From NCBI GenBank assembly GCA_012516575.1, contig JAAYWS010000084.1, positions 1 through 34,161 on the forward strand: a stretch of DNA of 34,161 nucleotides, read 5' to 3'. Shown in pieces: positions 7,961 to 15,799 of the stretch. Positions within the stretch are counted from its first letter, which is position 1. The number at the start of each line of letters is the position of its first letter. Source of the stretch: Actinomycetaceae bacterium. Its GTDB lineage: Bacteria > Actinomycetota > Actinomycetes > Actinomycetales > Actinomycetaceae. The notes beneath the pieces are model-generated. The model was not told the DNA's origin and did no database searches. It was given only the letters and a program-made list of their open reading frames with translations. The translations under genes and the position numbers were made by a program.

Positions 7961-8620
7961 ATGGAGAAGACGCAAACGCGATCAAAATCTGATTACGTCT
8001 ACCACGAGATCCGCGAACGGATCTTAGATGGTACGTATTCTCCCGGTTACCGACTGGTGCTCAGTGCGCTAGCTACCGACTACGAGGTGTCGACCGTTCC
8101 AGTCCGCGAAGCAGTTCGCTGGCTAGAAGCCGAAGGCCTCGTAGATTACCAACACAATGTGGGAGCTATGGTTTCCCGCGTAGACGTTCACGGATATGCC
8201 GAGTCAATGACTGCCTTGGCTTATCTGGAAGGTGCGGCCACGGCGCTAGCAGCGCCGTTCACCAGCGAGGCTGCGCTCAACCGGGCAGCTGCTTTGAACG
8301 CACGCATGAAAGCCATTACCCAGGCTGAGACCTTTGACCCGGTCACCTACCGGAAACTCAATAAAGAGTTCCATGGGATACTCGCCGCATCTTGCGAAAA
8401 CACTAGAATTCTTTCCCTCCTCACCGCTGAAGCCGACCGGGTAACTATGATTCGCCGTTCGTCCTTCACCTTCGACACCGAGCGGTCAATGAATTCCATT
8501 GACCAACACGATCATCTGCTAAAGCTCATCCGCGAAGGTGCGGACCCGATGGAGATCGAACTATTCGCTCGGCAACACAAGCTCGCATCACTCGATCGGG
8601 CCTTAACAGACATCGGCTAA
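7961..8620 (+). CDS. GntR-family regulator, FCD subfamily
   Basis: A 219-residue transcription factor. Residues ~10-75 form the winged helix-turn-helix (LATDYEVSTVPVREAVRWLEAEGLV is cut here to its core STVPVREAVRWLE), and ~85-215 form the all-helical FCD ligand domain with the metal-binding type residues in LNKEFHGIL and the late HDHLL and RQHKLASLD segments. FCD regulators usually sense carboxylic acids, often through a bound metal, and repress neighbouring catabolic genes. It lies in the middle of the homoprotocatechuate cluster and is the best candidate to bind the GTACA/TGTAC palindrome at 2203-2216. The ATG at 7961 is preceded by a modest AGAAAGAA. The target and ligand are inferred. 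Confidence 0.85.
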   Translation: MEKTQTRSKSDYVYHEIRERILDGTYSPGYRLVLSALATDYEVSTVPVREAVRWLEAEGLVDYQHNVGAMVSRVDVHGYAESMTALAYLEGAATALAAPFTSEAALNRAAALNARMKAITQAETFDPVTYRKLNKEFHGILAASCENTRILSLLTAEADRVTMIRRSSFTFDTERSMNSIDQHDHLLKLIREGADPMEIELFARQHKLASLDRALTDIG

Positions 8621-8655
8621 GGGGCGTAGCGCGCTTAAGCGTTCATCGTCGTCAT

Positions 8656-8685
8656 CCCGAAGAGCTACTCGTAGCCACCTTCGGG
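8656..8685 (+). terminator. Hairpin between gntR and monooxygenase
   Basis: CCCGAAG (8656-8662) pairs with CTTCGGG (8679-8685), and inside it GCTAC (8664-8668) pairs with GTAGC (8671-8675). It lies 36 bases behind the regulator stop. No T-tract follows. It is a terminator or a processing and stability element. Confidence 0.5.
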
Positions 8686-8710
8686 CTAAAACTTAAAGTA
8701 AGGGATAACA

Positions 8711-10648
8711 ATGCAGTTCCACCATCACGGATATATTTCCGAAGATCCACGCGTCAAGCTGGCTGATGAGAGCACTATCCGTAGCCCGGAGCTACCGGAC
8801 CAGATGGATGTGCTCATCGTCGGTGCCGGCCCGGCGGGGATGATTACCGCAGCTCAGCTGTCGGTATTCCCAGATATTCATGCTCGTATTATTGAATCGC
8901 GCGACGGGCGTCTCCCCCTCGGCCATGCCGACGGCATCGCAGCCCGTTCAGTTGAAACTTTCCAGGCTTTCGGCTTCGCCGAAGAAATTATTGAAGAAGG
9001 CTACCGGATTACCGAAACCGCTTTCTGGAAGCCGGATCCGGAAAACCCGGATCATATTGCCCGTACCGCTTGGACCGATGACGATCCATCCGGTCTTTCT
9101 GAGTTCCCGCACCTAGTTGTTAACCAGGCACGCGTCCTTGACTACTACCGCCGCTTTATGGAGCGTCAGCCCACCCGCATGCCGGTTAACTTCGGCTGGG
9201 CACTCGAATCCCTTGAAGTTCAAGATGGCGAATACCCGGTAGCTTGCCACATTATTGGAACCGGCGCTGCGAACAAGGACGAGCGTCGTACCGTATACGC
9301 TAAGTACGTCCTCGGCGCTGACGGTGCTCGTTCCAAGGTTCGTGAGTCGATTGGTGCTAACTACTCGCGCGTTATTTCCAATCACGCATGGGGTGTTGCT
9401 GACGTCCTCGTTGACACCAACTTCCCGGATGCCATGACCAAGGCAATTATTAACTCGAACCATGGTTCGATCCTCCACATTCCGCGTGAAGGTGGTTACC
9501 TCTTCCGTAGCTACGTTGATCTCGGCGATCTGGACGCAGACGATAACCACGAAATTCGGAATACTCCGCTCGAGGAAATCGTTGCCAAGGCTAATAAGAT
9601 TATGGCTCCTTACTCCTACGAGGTTAAGGAAACCGCTTGGTGGTCGGTTTACGAAGTTGGCCACCGCGTAACCGAGCGCTTCGACGACGTTCTCCCAGAG
9701 AACCGCGAAACCCAAGATCCGCGCGTCTTCATTGCCGGCGACGCCTGCCACACTCACTCGGCAAAGGCTGGCCAGGGCATGAACGTATCCATGCAGGACG
9801 GTTTCAACCTCGCGTGGAAGCTCGCACAGGTACTGCGCGGCTACTCCTCGCCGTCCCTGCTCCGGACCTACAACTCCGAGCGTCAACCGGTTGCTCAGGA
9901 CCTCATCGACTTCGACCTCGAATGGTCGGGCCGTATGGCAGCTGGTGAAAAGTCCACTGATGAAGCCATTGAGAACTTCTACGTTCGCACCTGGGAGTTC
10001 CCGGCAGGTTTCCGTACCCAGTACCCGCCGGCACTGCTCGTTGCTTCCGACGCCAAGCAGGAGCTGGCAACCGGCTACCCGCTGGGCAAGCGTTTCAAGT
10101 CCTACCGCGTCATGCGTCGCTCGGATGCACACGATCTGGGCTTGGGCCACCTGCATGAAGCCGACGGCCGCTGGCGTATCTACGTCTTCGCTGACGAGCC
10201 GAATGCGGCAGCTCAGGACTCGAAGCTCCGTGCCTTTGGTGACTGGCTGGGCAACGATCCGAACTCCCCGGTAGTGCGCCACACAAGGGAAGGCGACGAT
10301 ATCAATTCGGTATTCGACGTCAAGGTCATCTACCAGCAGCCACACCGCGAGTTCGAGCTCGGCGATGCTCCGGAAATCTTCCGTCCACGCGTCGGCAAGT
10401 GGCAGTTGGAAGACAAGAACCAGGTGTTCGGTATTATCAGCCACCCGAACATTGAGGCCATGACCGACTCGCTCGGACCACGCATGACCAATATGTTCCC
10501 GAAGGAAGACATCTTCGAAGCTCGCGGTATTTCCCGCGATGGCGCCGTCGTCGTCGTCCGCCCGGATATGTACGTTGCTCATATCTGCTCGCTGGAGGAC
10601 ACCGAATCGCTCGCCAACTTCTTCGAGCCGATTTTCGACCTTAGCTAA
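8711..10648 (+). CDS. FAD-dependent aromatic hydroxylase, phenol hydroxylase-like
   Basis: A 645-residue class A flavoprotein monooxygenase. The dinucleotide fold GAGPAG is at 38-43, the DG motif GADGARS at 202-208 and the FAD ribityl motif IAGDACHTHSAKAGQGMN near 341-358. The C-terminal ~190 residues match the thioredoxin-like domain of the phenol 2-monooxygenase / 3-hydroxybenzoate 4-monooxygenase group, and the length fits. These enzymes use NAD(P)H and O2 to hydroxylate a phenol ortho to its hydroxyl. In this cluster it plausibly turns a hydroxyphenylacetate into homoprotocatechuate, replacing the two-component HpaBC system, but a 3-hydroxybenzoate-like substrate cannot be excluded. It follows the gntR gene by 90 bases and has the ribosome site AAGGGAT. 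Residue counts are from my own reading. Confidence 0.85.
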   Translation: MQFHHHGYISEDPRVKLADESTIRSPELPDQMDVLIVGAGPAGMITAAQLSVFPDIHARIIESRDGRLPLGHADGIAARSVETFQAFGFAEEIIEEGYRITETAFWKPDPENPDHIARTAWTDDDPSGLSEFPHLVVNQARVLDYYRRFMERQPTRMPVNFGWALESLEVQDGEYPVACHIIGTGAANKDERRTVYAKYVLGADGARSKVRESIGANYSRVISNHAWGVADVLVDTNFPDAMTKAIINSNHGSILHIPREGGYLFRSYVDLGDLDADDNHEIRNTPLEEIVAKANKIMAPYSYEVKETAWWSVYEVGHRVTERFDDVLPENRETQDPRVFIAGDACHTHSAKAGQGMNVSMQDGFNLAWKLAQVLRGYSSPSLLRTYNSERQPVAQDLIDFDLEWSGRMAAGEKSTDEAIENFYVRTWEFPAGFRTQYPPALLVASDAKQELATGYPLGKRFKSYRVMRRSDAHDLGLGHLHEADGRWRIYVFADEPNAAAQDSKLRAFGDWLGNDPNSPVVRHTREGDDINSVFDVKVIYQQPHREFELGDAPEIFRPRVGKWQLEDKNQVFGIISHPNIEAMTDSLGPRMTNMFPKEDIFEARGISRDGAVVVVRPDMYVAHICSLEDTESLANFFEPIFDLS

Positions 10649-10662
10649 TTAATTTCAAGCTA

Positions 10663-10702
10663 TTAACCTGGTGTTCCCGCTATTGTGGGAACACCAGGTT
10701 AA
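10663..10702 (+). terminator. Strong hairpin before hpaH
   Basis: TTAACCTGGTGTTCCC (10663-10678) pairs perfectly with GGGAACACCAGGTTAA (10687-10702): 16 bp with an eight-base loop, 14 bases behind the monooxygenase stop. It ends 22 bases before the hpaH start and has no T-tract, so read-through, attenuation or an RNA-stability role are all open. Confidence 0.65.
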
Positions 10703-10724
10703 ACGCTAGCTAATAAGGAGAAAC

Positions 10725-11510
10725 ATGTTAGAAGCTGATGTGATCACAAAGATCGCTGCGGAACTTGCCGAAGCCGATCAGACCCGTGAGCCTATTAAGC
10801 GCATCACCGCCCGTTATCCGGAAGCTACTGTGGAGGACTCCTACGCTATTCAGGGAGTATGGCGCGATAGCCAAATTGCTGCCGGGCGTCGCCTCGTCGG
10901 CCGGAAAATTGGTTTAACCTCGAAAGCCATGCAAGCCGCCACCGGGATTTCCGAGCCTGATTACGGCGTCATGTTTGACGATACCGTGTACGAAAACGGC
11001 TCGGTTATCGACTATGATCGCTTCCTCAACGTCCGTATCGAAGTTGAGCTTGCGTTCGTCCTTAAGGAACCGCTCGAAGGCCCGAACTGCACGATTTTCG
11101 ATGTACTGCGTGCTACCGAATACGTCGTTCCTGCGCTGGAGATCCTCAATTCGCATATTGAGCTGGAAGGCCGCACGATCGTCGATACGATTTCGGATAA
11201 CGCCGCTTACGGTGCAATGGTGATCGGCGGTAACCCGGTTAAGCCCGACGCCGTTGACCTGCGTTGGGTTTCAGCCTGCCTGTACAAGAACGAGACGATT
11301 GAAGAAACCGGAGTAGCAGCCGGTGTGCTCAATCATCCAGCAACCGGTGTTGCTTGGCTGGCTAATAAGTTCCATCAGCACGGTGCTCGGCTCGAAGCTG
11401 GCGAAATTATTCTCGCCGGTTCCTTCACCCGCCCTATGTGGGTTGAGCGTGGAGACTCGGTACTGTGTGACTACGGTGAATTAGGAGTCATCTCTTGTCG
11501 CTTCGTTTAG
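10725..11510 (+). CDS. hpaH: 2-oxohept-3-enedioate hydratase
   Basis: A 261-residue member of the 2-keto-4-pentenoate hydratase branch of the FAH superfamily. It adds water to 2-oxohept-3-ene-1,7-dioate, giving the substrate of HpaI. Characteristic segments: GRKIGLTSKAMQAATGI (~59-75), the metal-ligand region RIEVELAFVL with a Glu-x-Glu pair, PALEILNSHIE, and the C-terminal GEIILAGSFTRP. The length matches HpaH. ATG follows AAGGAG. The last 16 bases overlap hpaI, so the two are translationally coupled. A catechol-pathway MhpD-type activity is the alternative, but the neighbours favour HpaH. Confidence 0.92.
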   Translation: MLEADVITKIAAELAEADQTREPIKRITARYPEATVEDSYAIQGVWRDSQIAAGRRLVGRKIGLTSKAMQAATGISEPDYGVMFDDTVYENGSVIDYDRFLNVRIEVELAFVLKEPLEGPNCTIFDVLRATEYVVPALEILNSHIELEGRTIVDTISDNAAYGAMVIGGNPVKPDAVDLRWVSACLYKNETIEETGVAAGVLNHPATGVAWLANKFHQHGARLEAGEIILAGSFTRPMWVERGDSVLCDYGELGVISCRFV

Positions 11511-12316
11511 AGTTACCGCCCACTTTCGGCCAGCTATTGCGCGACCCTGAGCGCAAACGTGGCCTGGTAGGAATGTGGCTCAGTTCTGGGTCTACCGTCA
11601 ATGCGGAGATCTGTGCCGGTGCCGGCCTCGACTGGCTGATGATTGACGGAGAGCATGCACCCATATCGCTCGCGTCGATCCAATTACAACTACAGGTAGT
11701 TGCCGCGTACCCGGTCACTCCGATTGTGCGTGTTCCGTCAGTCGACCGTGTGATTATCAAACAGTACCTGGATTTAGGCGCGCAGAATCTGCTCGTTCCT
11801 ATGGTGAATAACGCTGAAGACGCTGCCGAAGCTGTCCGCGCAGTGCGCTACCCGCCTGCTGGCGTTCGGGGTGTCGGCTCGGCGCTTTCACGTGGTGCAC
11901 GGTGGAATCGGGTAGATAATTATCTAACTCGAGCTAACGAGGAACTGGTATCGCTGACCGTCCAGATTGAAACTGCCGAAGCAGTGGCCAATGTGGACGA
12001 TATTCTTAATACCGACGGCGTAGACGCGATTTTTATCGGACCGTCTGATCTTGCCGCCTCAATGGGCGTTATCGGTCAGCAAGGCCACCCTGATGTGCGT
12101 GCCGCTATTGACACCGTCGTAGCTGCCGCGCGTAAAGTAGGTAAGCCGGTAGGTATTAACGCTTTCGATCCGACGTTGGCCAAGCAATACTTGGCTGATG
12201 GGATCGATTTCATTCTGGTCGGGGCTGACGTTGCGCTCTTAGCCCGGGCCACTGAGAACCTCGCCGATCAGTACCTCGGCGGTAACACAGAAGGAGTAAC
12301 ACGAGCATCGTACTAG
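11495..12316 (+). CDS. hpaI: 4-hydroxy-2-oxoheptane-1,7-dioate aldolase
   Basis: A 273-residue class II pyruvate aldolase of the HpcH/HpaI family. It cleaves 4-hydroxy-2-oxoheptanedioate to pyruvate and succinic semialdehyde. Visible catalytic residues: H54 in DGEHAP, R79 in IVRVPS, and metal ligands E159 in QIETAEA and D185 in GPSDLAASMG, all at the spacing of the E. coli enzyme. The start is TTG at 11495, seven bases after AGGAG and within the end of hpaH. It is the last gene of the rightward cluster and is followed by a hairpin in a convergent gap. Confidence 0.93.
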   Translation: MSLRLELPPTFGQLLRDPERKRGLVGMWLSSGSTVNAEICAGAGLDWLMIDGEHAPISLASIQLQLQVVAAYPVTPIVRVPSVDRVIIKQYLDLGAQNLLVPMVNNAEDAAEAVRAVRYPPAGVRGVGSALSRGARWNRVDNYLTRANEELVSLTVQIETAEAVANVDDILNTDGVDAIFIGPSDLAASMGVIGQQGHPDVRAAIDTVVAAARKVGKPVGINAFDPTLAKQYLADGIDFILVGADVALLARATENLADQYLGGNTEGVTRASY

Positions 12317-12388
12317 AAGGCAGGCGGAGACTTTTTTAAGCTGCCATTATGCCGACTGTCTTTTAGTGTGTTCTCCCTGTGCTAAAGG

Positions 12389-12435
12389 CAAATATTCGGG
12401 TTGATAATCCCTGTGACTATCGGCCCGAATATTTG
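12389..12435. terminator. Bidirectional hairpin between hpaI and deoC
   Basis: CAAATATTCGGG (12389-12400) pairs perfectly with CCCGAATATTTG (12424-12435), loop 23 bases with a further possible GATA/TATC pairing inside. It lies between two convergent genes, so it probably serves both. A weak T-run (CTTTTTT near 12331) precedes it. Confidence 0.6.
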
Positions 12436-12470
12436 TTTGCGCGAAATAAATTATTTGTCCCAGTGCAGGC

Positions 12471-13127
12471 TTACGGTAGCGAGTCGAGAACGACGCCGGT
12501 GGCAGACAGTCCCAGCCGAGTAGCGCCTGCCGCGATCAGCTCGGTTGCAAACTTGCCGTCACGAATACCGCCGGATGCCTTTACTTCCACATCATCACCC
12601 ACGGTTTTCTTCATTAGTGCTACTGCATGCACTGAAGCTCCGCCTGCCGGATGAAAACCGGTAGACGTTTTCACGAAGTTGGCACCCGTTCCCCGAGCGA
12701 TTTCGCAACATGCCACAATCTCTTCGTCAGTGAGCACAGCTGATTCGATAATCACTTTGAGCACAGCAAACGGAATCGCATCGCGCACAACCGCAATATC
12801 GAATTCGAGTGCATCCCAGTCTGCTTCTTTGACATAGCCTAGGTTGATCACCATATCGATTTCGTCTGCGCCGGCCGCTACTGCTCGTGCTGCTTCGGCT
12901 GCCTTAACTTCTGAGGCAACCGCACCGGAGGGAAACCCGACAACCGTCGCAAGTTTCAAATCGCCCAGTTCTATATCTTCAGATAGCGGCAACATCGACG
13001 GGGATACACATACCGAATAGGCGCCCAAACGTTGTGCTTCTGCAATAAGAGCGCGCACATCGTCAATGGTGGCTTCCGGCTTAAGCAGTGTATGGTCAAC
13101 CATGCGTGCCACGGAATCGCGTGTCAT
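12471..13127 (-). CDS. deoC: Deoxyribose-phosphate aldolase
   Basis: A 218-residue class I aldolase splitting 2-deoxyribose 5-phosphate to acetaldehyde and glyceraldehyde 3-phosphate. The Schiff-base Lys is K153 in FVKTSTGF, with the activating K183 in EVKASGGIR and D91 in [11 protein letters not shown] is preceded by AAGGAGAG. It is the last gene of the leftward block, 29 bases behind the C39-like gene, and works with deoA and cdd in pyrimidine deoxynucleoside salvage. Confidence 0.96.
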   Translation of the reverse strand: MTRDSVARMVDHTLLKPEATIDDVRALIAEAQRLGAYSVCVSPSMLPLSEDIELGDLKLATVVGFPSGAVASEVKAAEAARAVAAGADEIDMVINLGYVKEADWDALEFDIAVVRDAIPFAVLKVIIESAVLTDEEIVACCEIARGTGANFVKTSTGFHPAGGASVHAVALMKKTVGDDVEVKASGGIRDGKFATELIAAGATRLGLSATGVVLDSLP

Positions 13128-13156
13128 TATCTCTCCTTTGAAAAATCTTGAGCCAG

Positions 13157-13948
13157 TTAATCGCCGCAGTCCTCAGCATACGGGTCCCTTTTCGTCGGAC
13201 GTGGGAGCACCGCCCACACTATCTTGTTCCAGTTTCCTAGTGCTCGCATCGGCTGGCTACGATCAGTAAGCGCATACAACGGAACCGGATAAATCTTGCC
13301 CGAAGAAGGGTCGAAAATATTTAGCTGCGGAATCCCATCCGTAGTTAAGTGCTCCCCCGGTACCGCGAGAACTACATGTCGCGGAACAGCGCCCGTAAGC
13401 TGATCTAATATTCCACGCCGATCACCGACATATCGGTGCGGAGAAAGCAACGAGTTACCGGTATACAGCGGGACGCAGTGCCCCTGAGTGGTGGCATGAT
13501 AAACCCACTGCAGGATCTCCCAACCATTGTCACTACGATCATTAACCGGCCGGTGAATGTATTCAACCACCGAATCATTCATTTCCCGGGCCAAGGTCCA
13601 CGGAGGCGTACCGAAACGTTCCGGCCACGACCGCTTACCTACCGCGTCCCGGCGTAAGTCCTCATACAGGTCTTCTTCTAAAATCCGCATCGTTTCTGGG
13701 TGTTTGGCAATTGTTTCAGCCAACCCCGGATAGGTCACCACTAGAGATGCTAAAACCACCATCGCCCCGCAGGTGCATGGCGTGCTTTGTTTCAACGTGA
13801 CATTTCCGCATCGGAGCGGACGACCTACGCGCGCGTATTCGTCCATTGCGTTCCGGTCTTCTGCTGTGAGCTCTACCGGCATAAAACTAACCGATGTAGT
13901 CACCGGTGAGGTAAAAAGTGACGCGATACGTCCTAAATGAATTCCCAT
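13157..13948 (-). CDS. Uncharacterised protein with C39-peptidase-like catalytic residues
   Basis: 263 residues; I do not recognise a named family. The layout resembles papain-like C39 peptidases: Gln54 six residues before Cys60 in [13 protein letters not shown] at the start of a helix, His191 in [10 protein letters not shown] and Asp213 in NIFDPSSGK, in the order oxyanion Gln, Cys, His, Asp. A short hydrophobic stretch (63-72) follows the Cys. There is no signal peptide and no membrane helix. The gene lies between deoA (six bases upstream) and deoC, so it is transcribed with nucleoside salvage, but its role is unknown. Peptidase, bacteriocin-processing and inactive derivatives are all possible; the function is inferred from residue pattern only. 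Confidence 0.6.
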   Translation of the reverse strand: MGIHLGRIASLFTSPVTTSVSFMPVELTAEDRNAMDEYARVGRPLRCGNVTLKQSTPCTCGAMVVLASLVVTYPGLAETIAKHPETMRILEEDLYEDLRRDAVGKRSWPERFGTPPWTLAREMNDSVVEYIHRPVNDRSDNGWEILQWVYHATTQGHCVPLYTGNSLLSPHRYVGDRRGILDQLTGAVPRHVVLAVPGEHLTTDGIPQLNIFDPSSGKIYPVPLYALTDRSQPMRALGNWNKIVWAVLPRPTKRDPYAEDCGD

Positions 13949-13954
13949 CGTCTG

Positions 13955-15244
13955 TTATTCTACCCGACCTAAAATCACTGACTGTGCTCTTTGTGCCTGC
14001 GAAGCAATCTGATATCCGCCGTCAAGCGCTTCTAAAGCTCGAGGTATCCGCGCTTCTTCTTCGGTATAAAGGGTCATGAGTTTTTCCCCGCGCCGCACCG
14101 GATCGCCCACTTTGGCGAAAAGCTCAACACCGGCCCCAGCCTGTACTTGCTCACCGTGAAATGCCCGTCCCGAGCCTAACCGCCACGAGGCTATCCCAAC
14201 CGCGAGCGCATCCAGCTCAGCGAGCACACCGTCGTCGTTCGCGATCACATCGTAGGTGTATGGCGCACGCGGTAGCGGAGCATTCGGATCGCCGCCTTGA
14301 GCCCGGATCATCTCCCTCCACACATCCATTGCTCGACCATCACGCAAAGCAGCTTCCACATCCGCATCCGGCTGCCCGGCTTGGGCGAGCATCACCCGCG
14401 CGAGCTCAACGGTTAGTTCAACAACGTCCGCCGGACCGCCCCCGGCCAAAACTTCAACAGCTTCTTCAACCTCGAGCCCGTTACCGATTTTGCGCCCCAA
14501 CGGAGTAGACATATCTGTCAGCAGTGCAACCGTATTCACCCCGGCGTCTTTGCCGAGGTCTACCATGGTCTGTGCCAGTTCACGCGCCTGCGGCATTTCT
14601 TTCATAAAGGCGCCCGATCCGACTTTCACGTCCAAAACCAGCGAATCGGTCCCTTCTGCGATCTTCTTAGACATGATTGAGGAGGCGATCAGAGCGATAG
14701 AATCAACCGTGGCGGTAATATCGCGTAGCGCATAAAGCTTCTTGTCTGCCGGGGCCAATCCGGATCCTGCCGCGCATATCACCGCACCGGGACCATCCTC
14801 ACCCAGCAGGTCCATGATCTCAGCGTTAGATAAATCAGCCCGCCATCCAGCGATAGCTTCCAGTTTGTCTAACGTCCCACCCGTATGGCCCAGACCGCGC
14901 CCGGATAGCTGCGGAACTGCCACTCCGAAAGACGCCACTAACGGAGCTAACGGAAGGGTAATCTTATCGCCTACCCCTCCAGTGGAATGTTTATCCGCTG
15001 TCGGTTTACCAAGCTGGGAAAAATCCATCCGTTGCCCGGAATTAATCATCGCAGTGGTCCACTGGGCGATTTCCGTGCGGTTCATACCGTTGAGGAAAAT
15101 AGCCATGGCGAGTGCCGCCATTTGTTCTTCGCCCACATGCCCGCGCGTATAAGCGTCAATGGTCCAGTTGATCTGATCCCCGTCCAGTACTCCCCGGTCA
15201 CGTTTGATTCGAATAATGTCGACGACGTCGTAGCGTTCAGTCAC
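13955..15244 (-). CDS. deoA: Pyrimidine-nucleoside (thymidine) phosphorylase
   Basis: A 429-residue enzyme cleaving thymidine or uridine with phosphate. The signature LGKPTADKHSTGGVGDK-like segment (phosphate-binding K85, H86, S87, T88) is present, together with the alpha-domain/alpha-beta layout, ADKKLYALRDITATVDS and the C-terminal RIPRALEALDGGYQI. The frame is open back to 15391, but the GTG at 15244 follows AAAGGATATCAG and gives the normal family start MTERYDVVDII. It is followed after six bases by the C39-like gene. The upstream neighbour is cdd, a typical salvage pairing. Confidence 0.94.
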   Translation of the reverse strand: MTERYDVVDIIRIKRDRGVLDGDQINWTIDAYTRGHVGEEQMAALAMAIFLNGMNRTEIAQWTTAMINSGQRMDFSQLGKPTADKHSTGGVGDKITLPLAPLVASFGVAVPQLSGRGLGHTGGTLDKLEAIAGWRADLSNAEIMDLLGEDGPGAVICAAGSGLAPADKKLYALRDITATVDSIALIASSIMSKKIAEGTDSLVLDVKVGSGAFMKEMPQARELAQTMVDLGKDAGVNTVALLTDMSTPLGRKIGNGLEVEEAVEVLAGGGPADVVELTVELARVMLAQAGQPDADVEAALRDGRAMDVWREMIRAQGGDPNAPLPRAPYTYDVIANDDGVLAELDALAVGIASWRLGSGRAFHGEQVQAGAGVELFAKVGDPVRRGEKLMTLYTEEEARIPRALEALDGGYQIASQAQRAQSVILGRVE

Positions 15245-15320
15245 CTGATATCCTTTCGCGAGCCGGTAGAGACTTATTTTATGCCCTAGGCCACTCAACA
15301 TGCGATAGGACGGGCCATTC

Positions 15321-15752
15321 TTAATCTGTAGTGGGCAGGTTCCTTGCGGTAGCACTTGGGACTTCACGCAGATGCGCTGGTCCGAAAGCATGCGGTAGTA
15401 ATTGACCTAAAGTCATAATCTGCTCCGGGATGGCAACAAGCAGACCCGCGCCGCCATGTTCGTATAAGATTTGGCGGCACCGTCCACAGGGCACAACAGG
15501 TTCGCCACTACCGTTCACACAGTAAATAGCTCGGAGCCGGCCGCCTCCGGTGCGATACAGATCTGCAACTACACCGTTTTCGGCACAGGTTCCCAACCCA
15601 TAGGACGCATTTTCGACGTTGCATCCGGACACAATCCGACCGTCGTCCACTAACGCTGCCGCGCCTACAGGATAGCCCGAGTACGGCGCGTAGGCGTTTT
15701 TCTTTGCCGCAATAGCGGCGCTTCGAAGTTCTTCCCAGTCGATCGTGCTCAT
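15321..15752 (-). CDS. cdd: Cytidine deaminase
   Basis: A 143-residue zinc enzyme converting cytidine and deoxycytidine to the uridine forms. Zinc ligands and general acid are visible as C56 and E58 in GTCAENG, with C89 and C92 in PCGRCRQ, and the NVENASYG substrate-binding segment is intact. The ATG has GGAAGGAT upstream. It lies between manC and deoA in the leftward block; deoA uses its product. Confidence 0.96.
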   Translation of the reverse strand: MSTIDWEELRSAAIAAKKNAYAPYSGYPVGAAALVDDGRIVSGCNVENASYGLGTCAENGVVADLYRTGGGRLRAIYCVNGSGEPVVPCGRCRQILYEHGGAGLLVAIPEQIMTLGQLLPHAFGPAHLREVPSATARNLPTTD

Positions 15753-15765
15753 CGGCTATATCCTT

Positions 15766-15797
15766 CCCTGAGGTGTTAGCTACCCTGCGGTGTTAGC
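15766..15797. repeat. Short direct repeat in manC-cdd spacer
   Basis: CCCTGAGGTGTTAGC (15766-15780) recurs as CCCTGCGGTGTTAGC (15783-15797), a 17-base period with one mismatch, in the gap between cdd and manC. No function can be assigned. Confidence 0.4.
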
Positions 15798-15799
15798 AA

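Noticed and set aside
9113-10582. Long leftward frame opposite the flavin hydroxylase
   Set aside because: Antisense shadow of a gene with clear FAD motifs; the product matches no known family.
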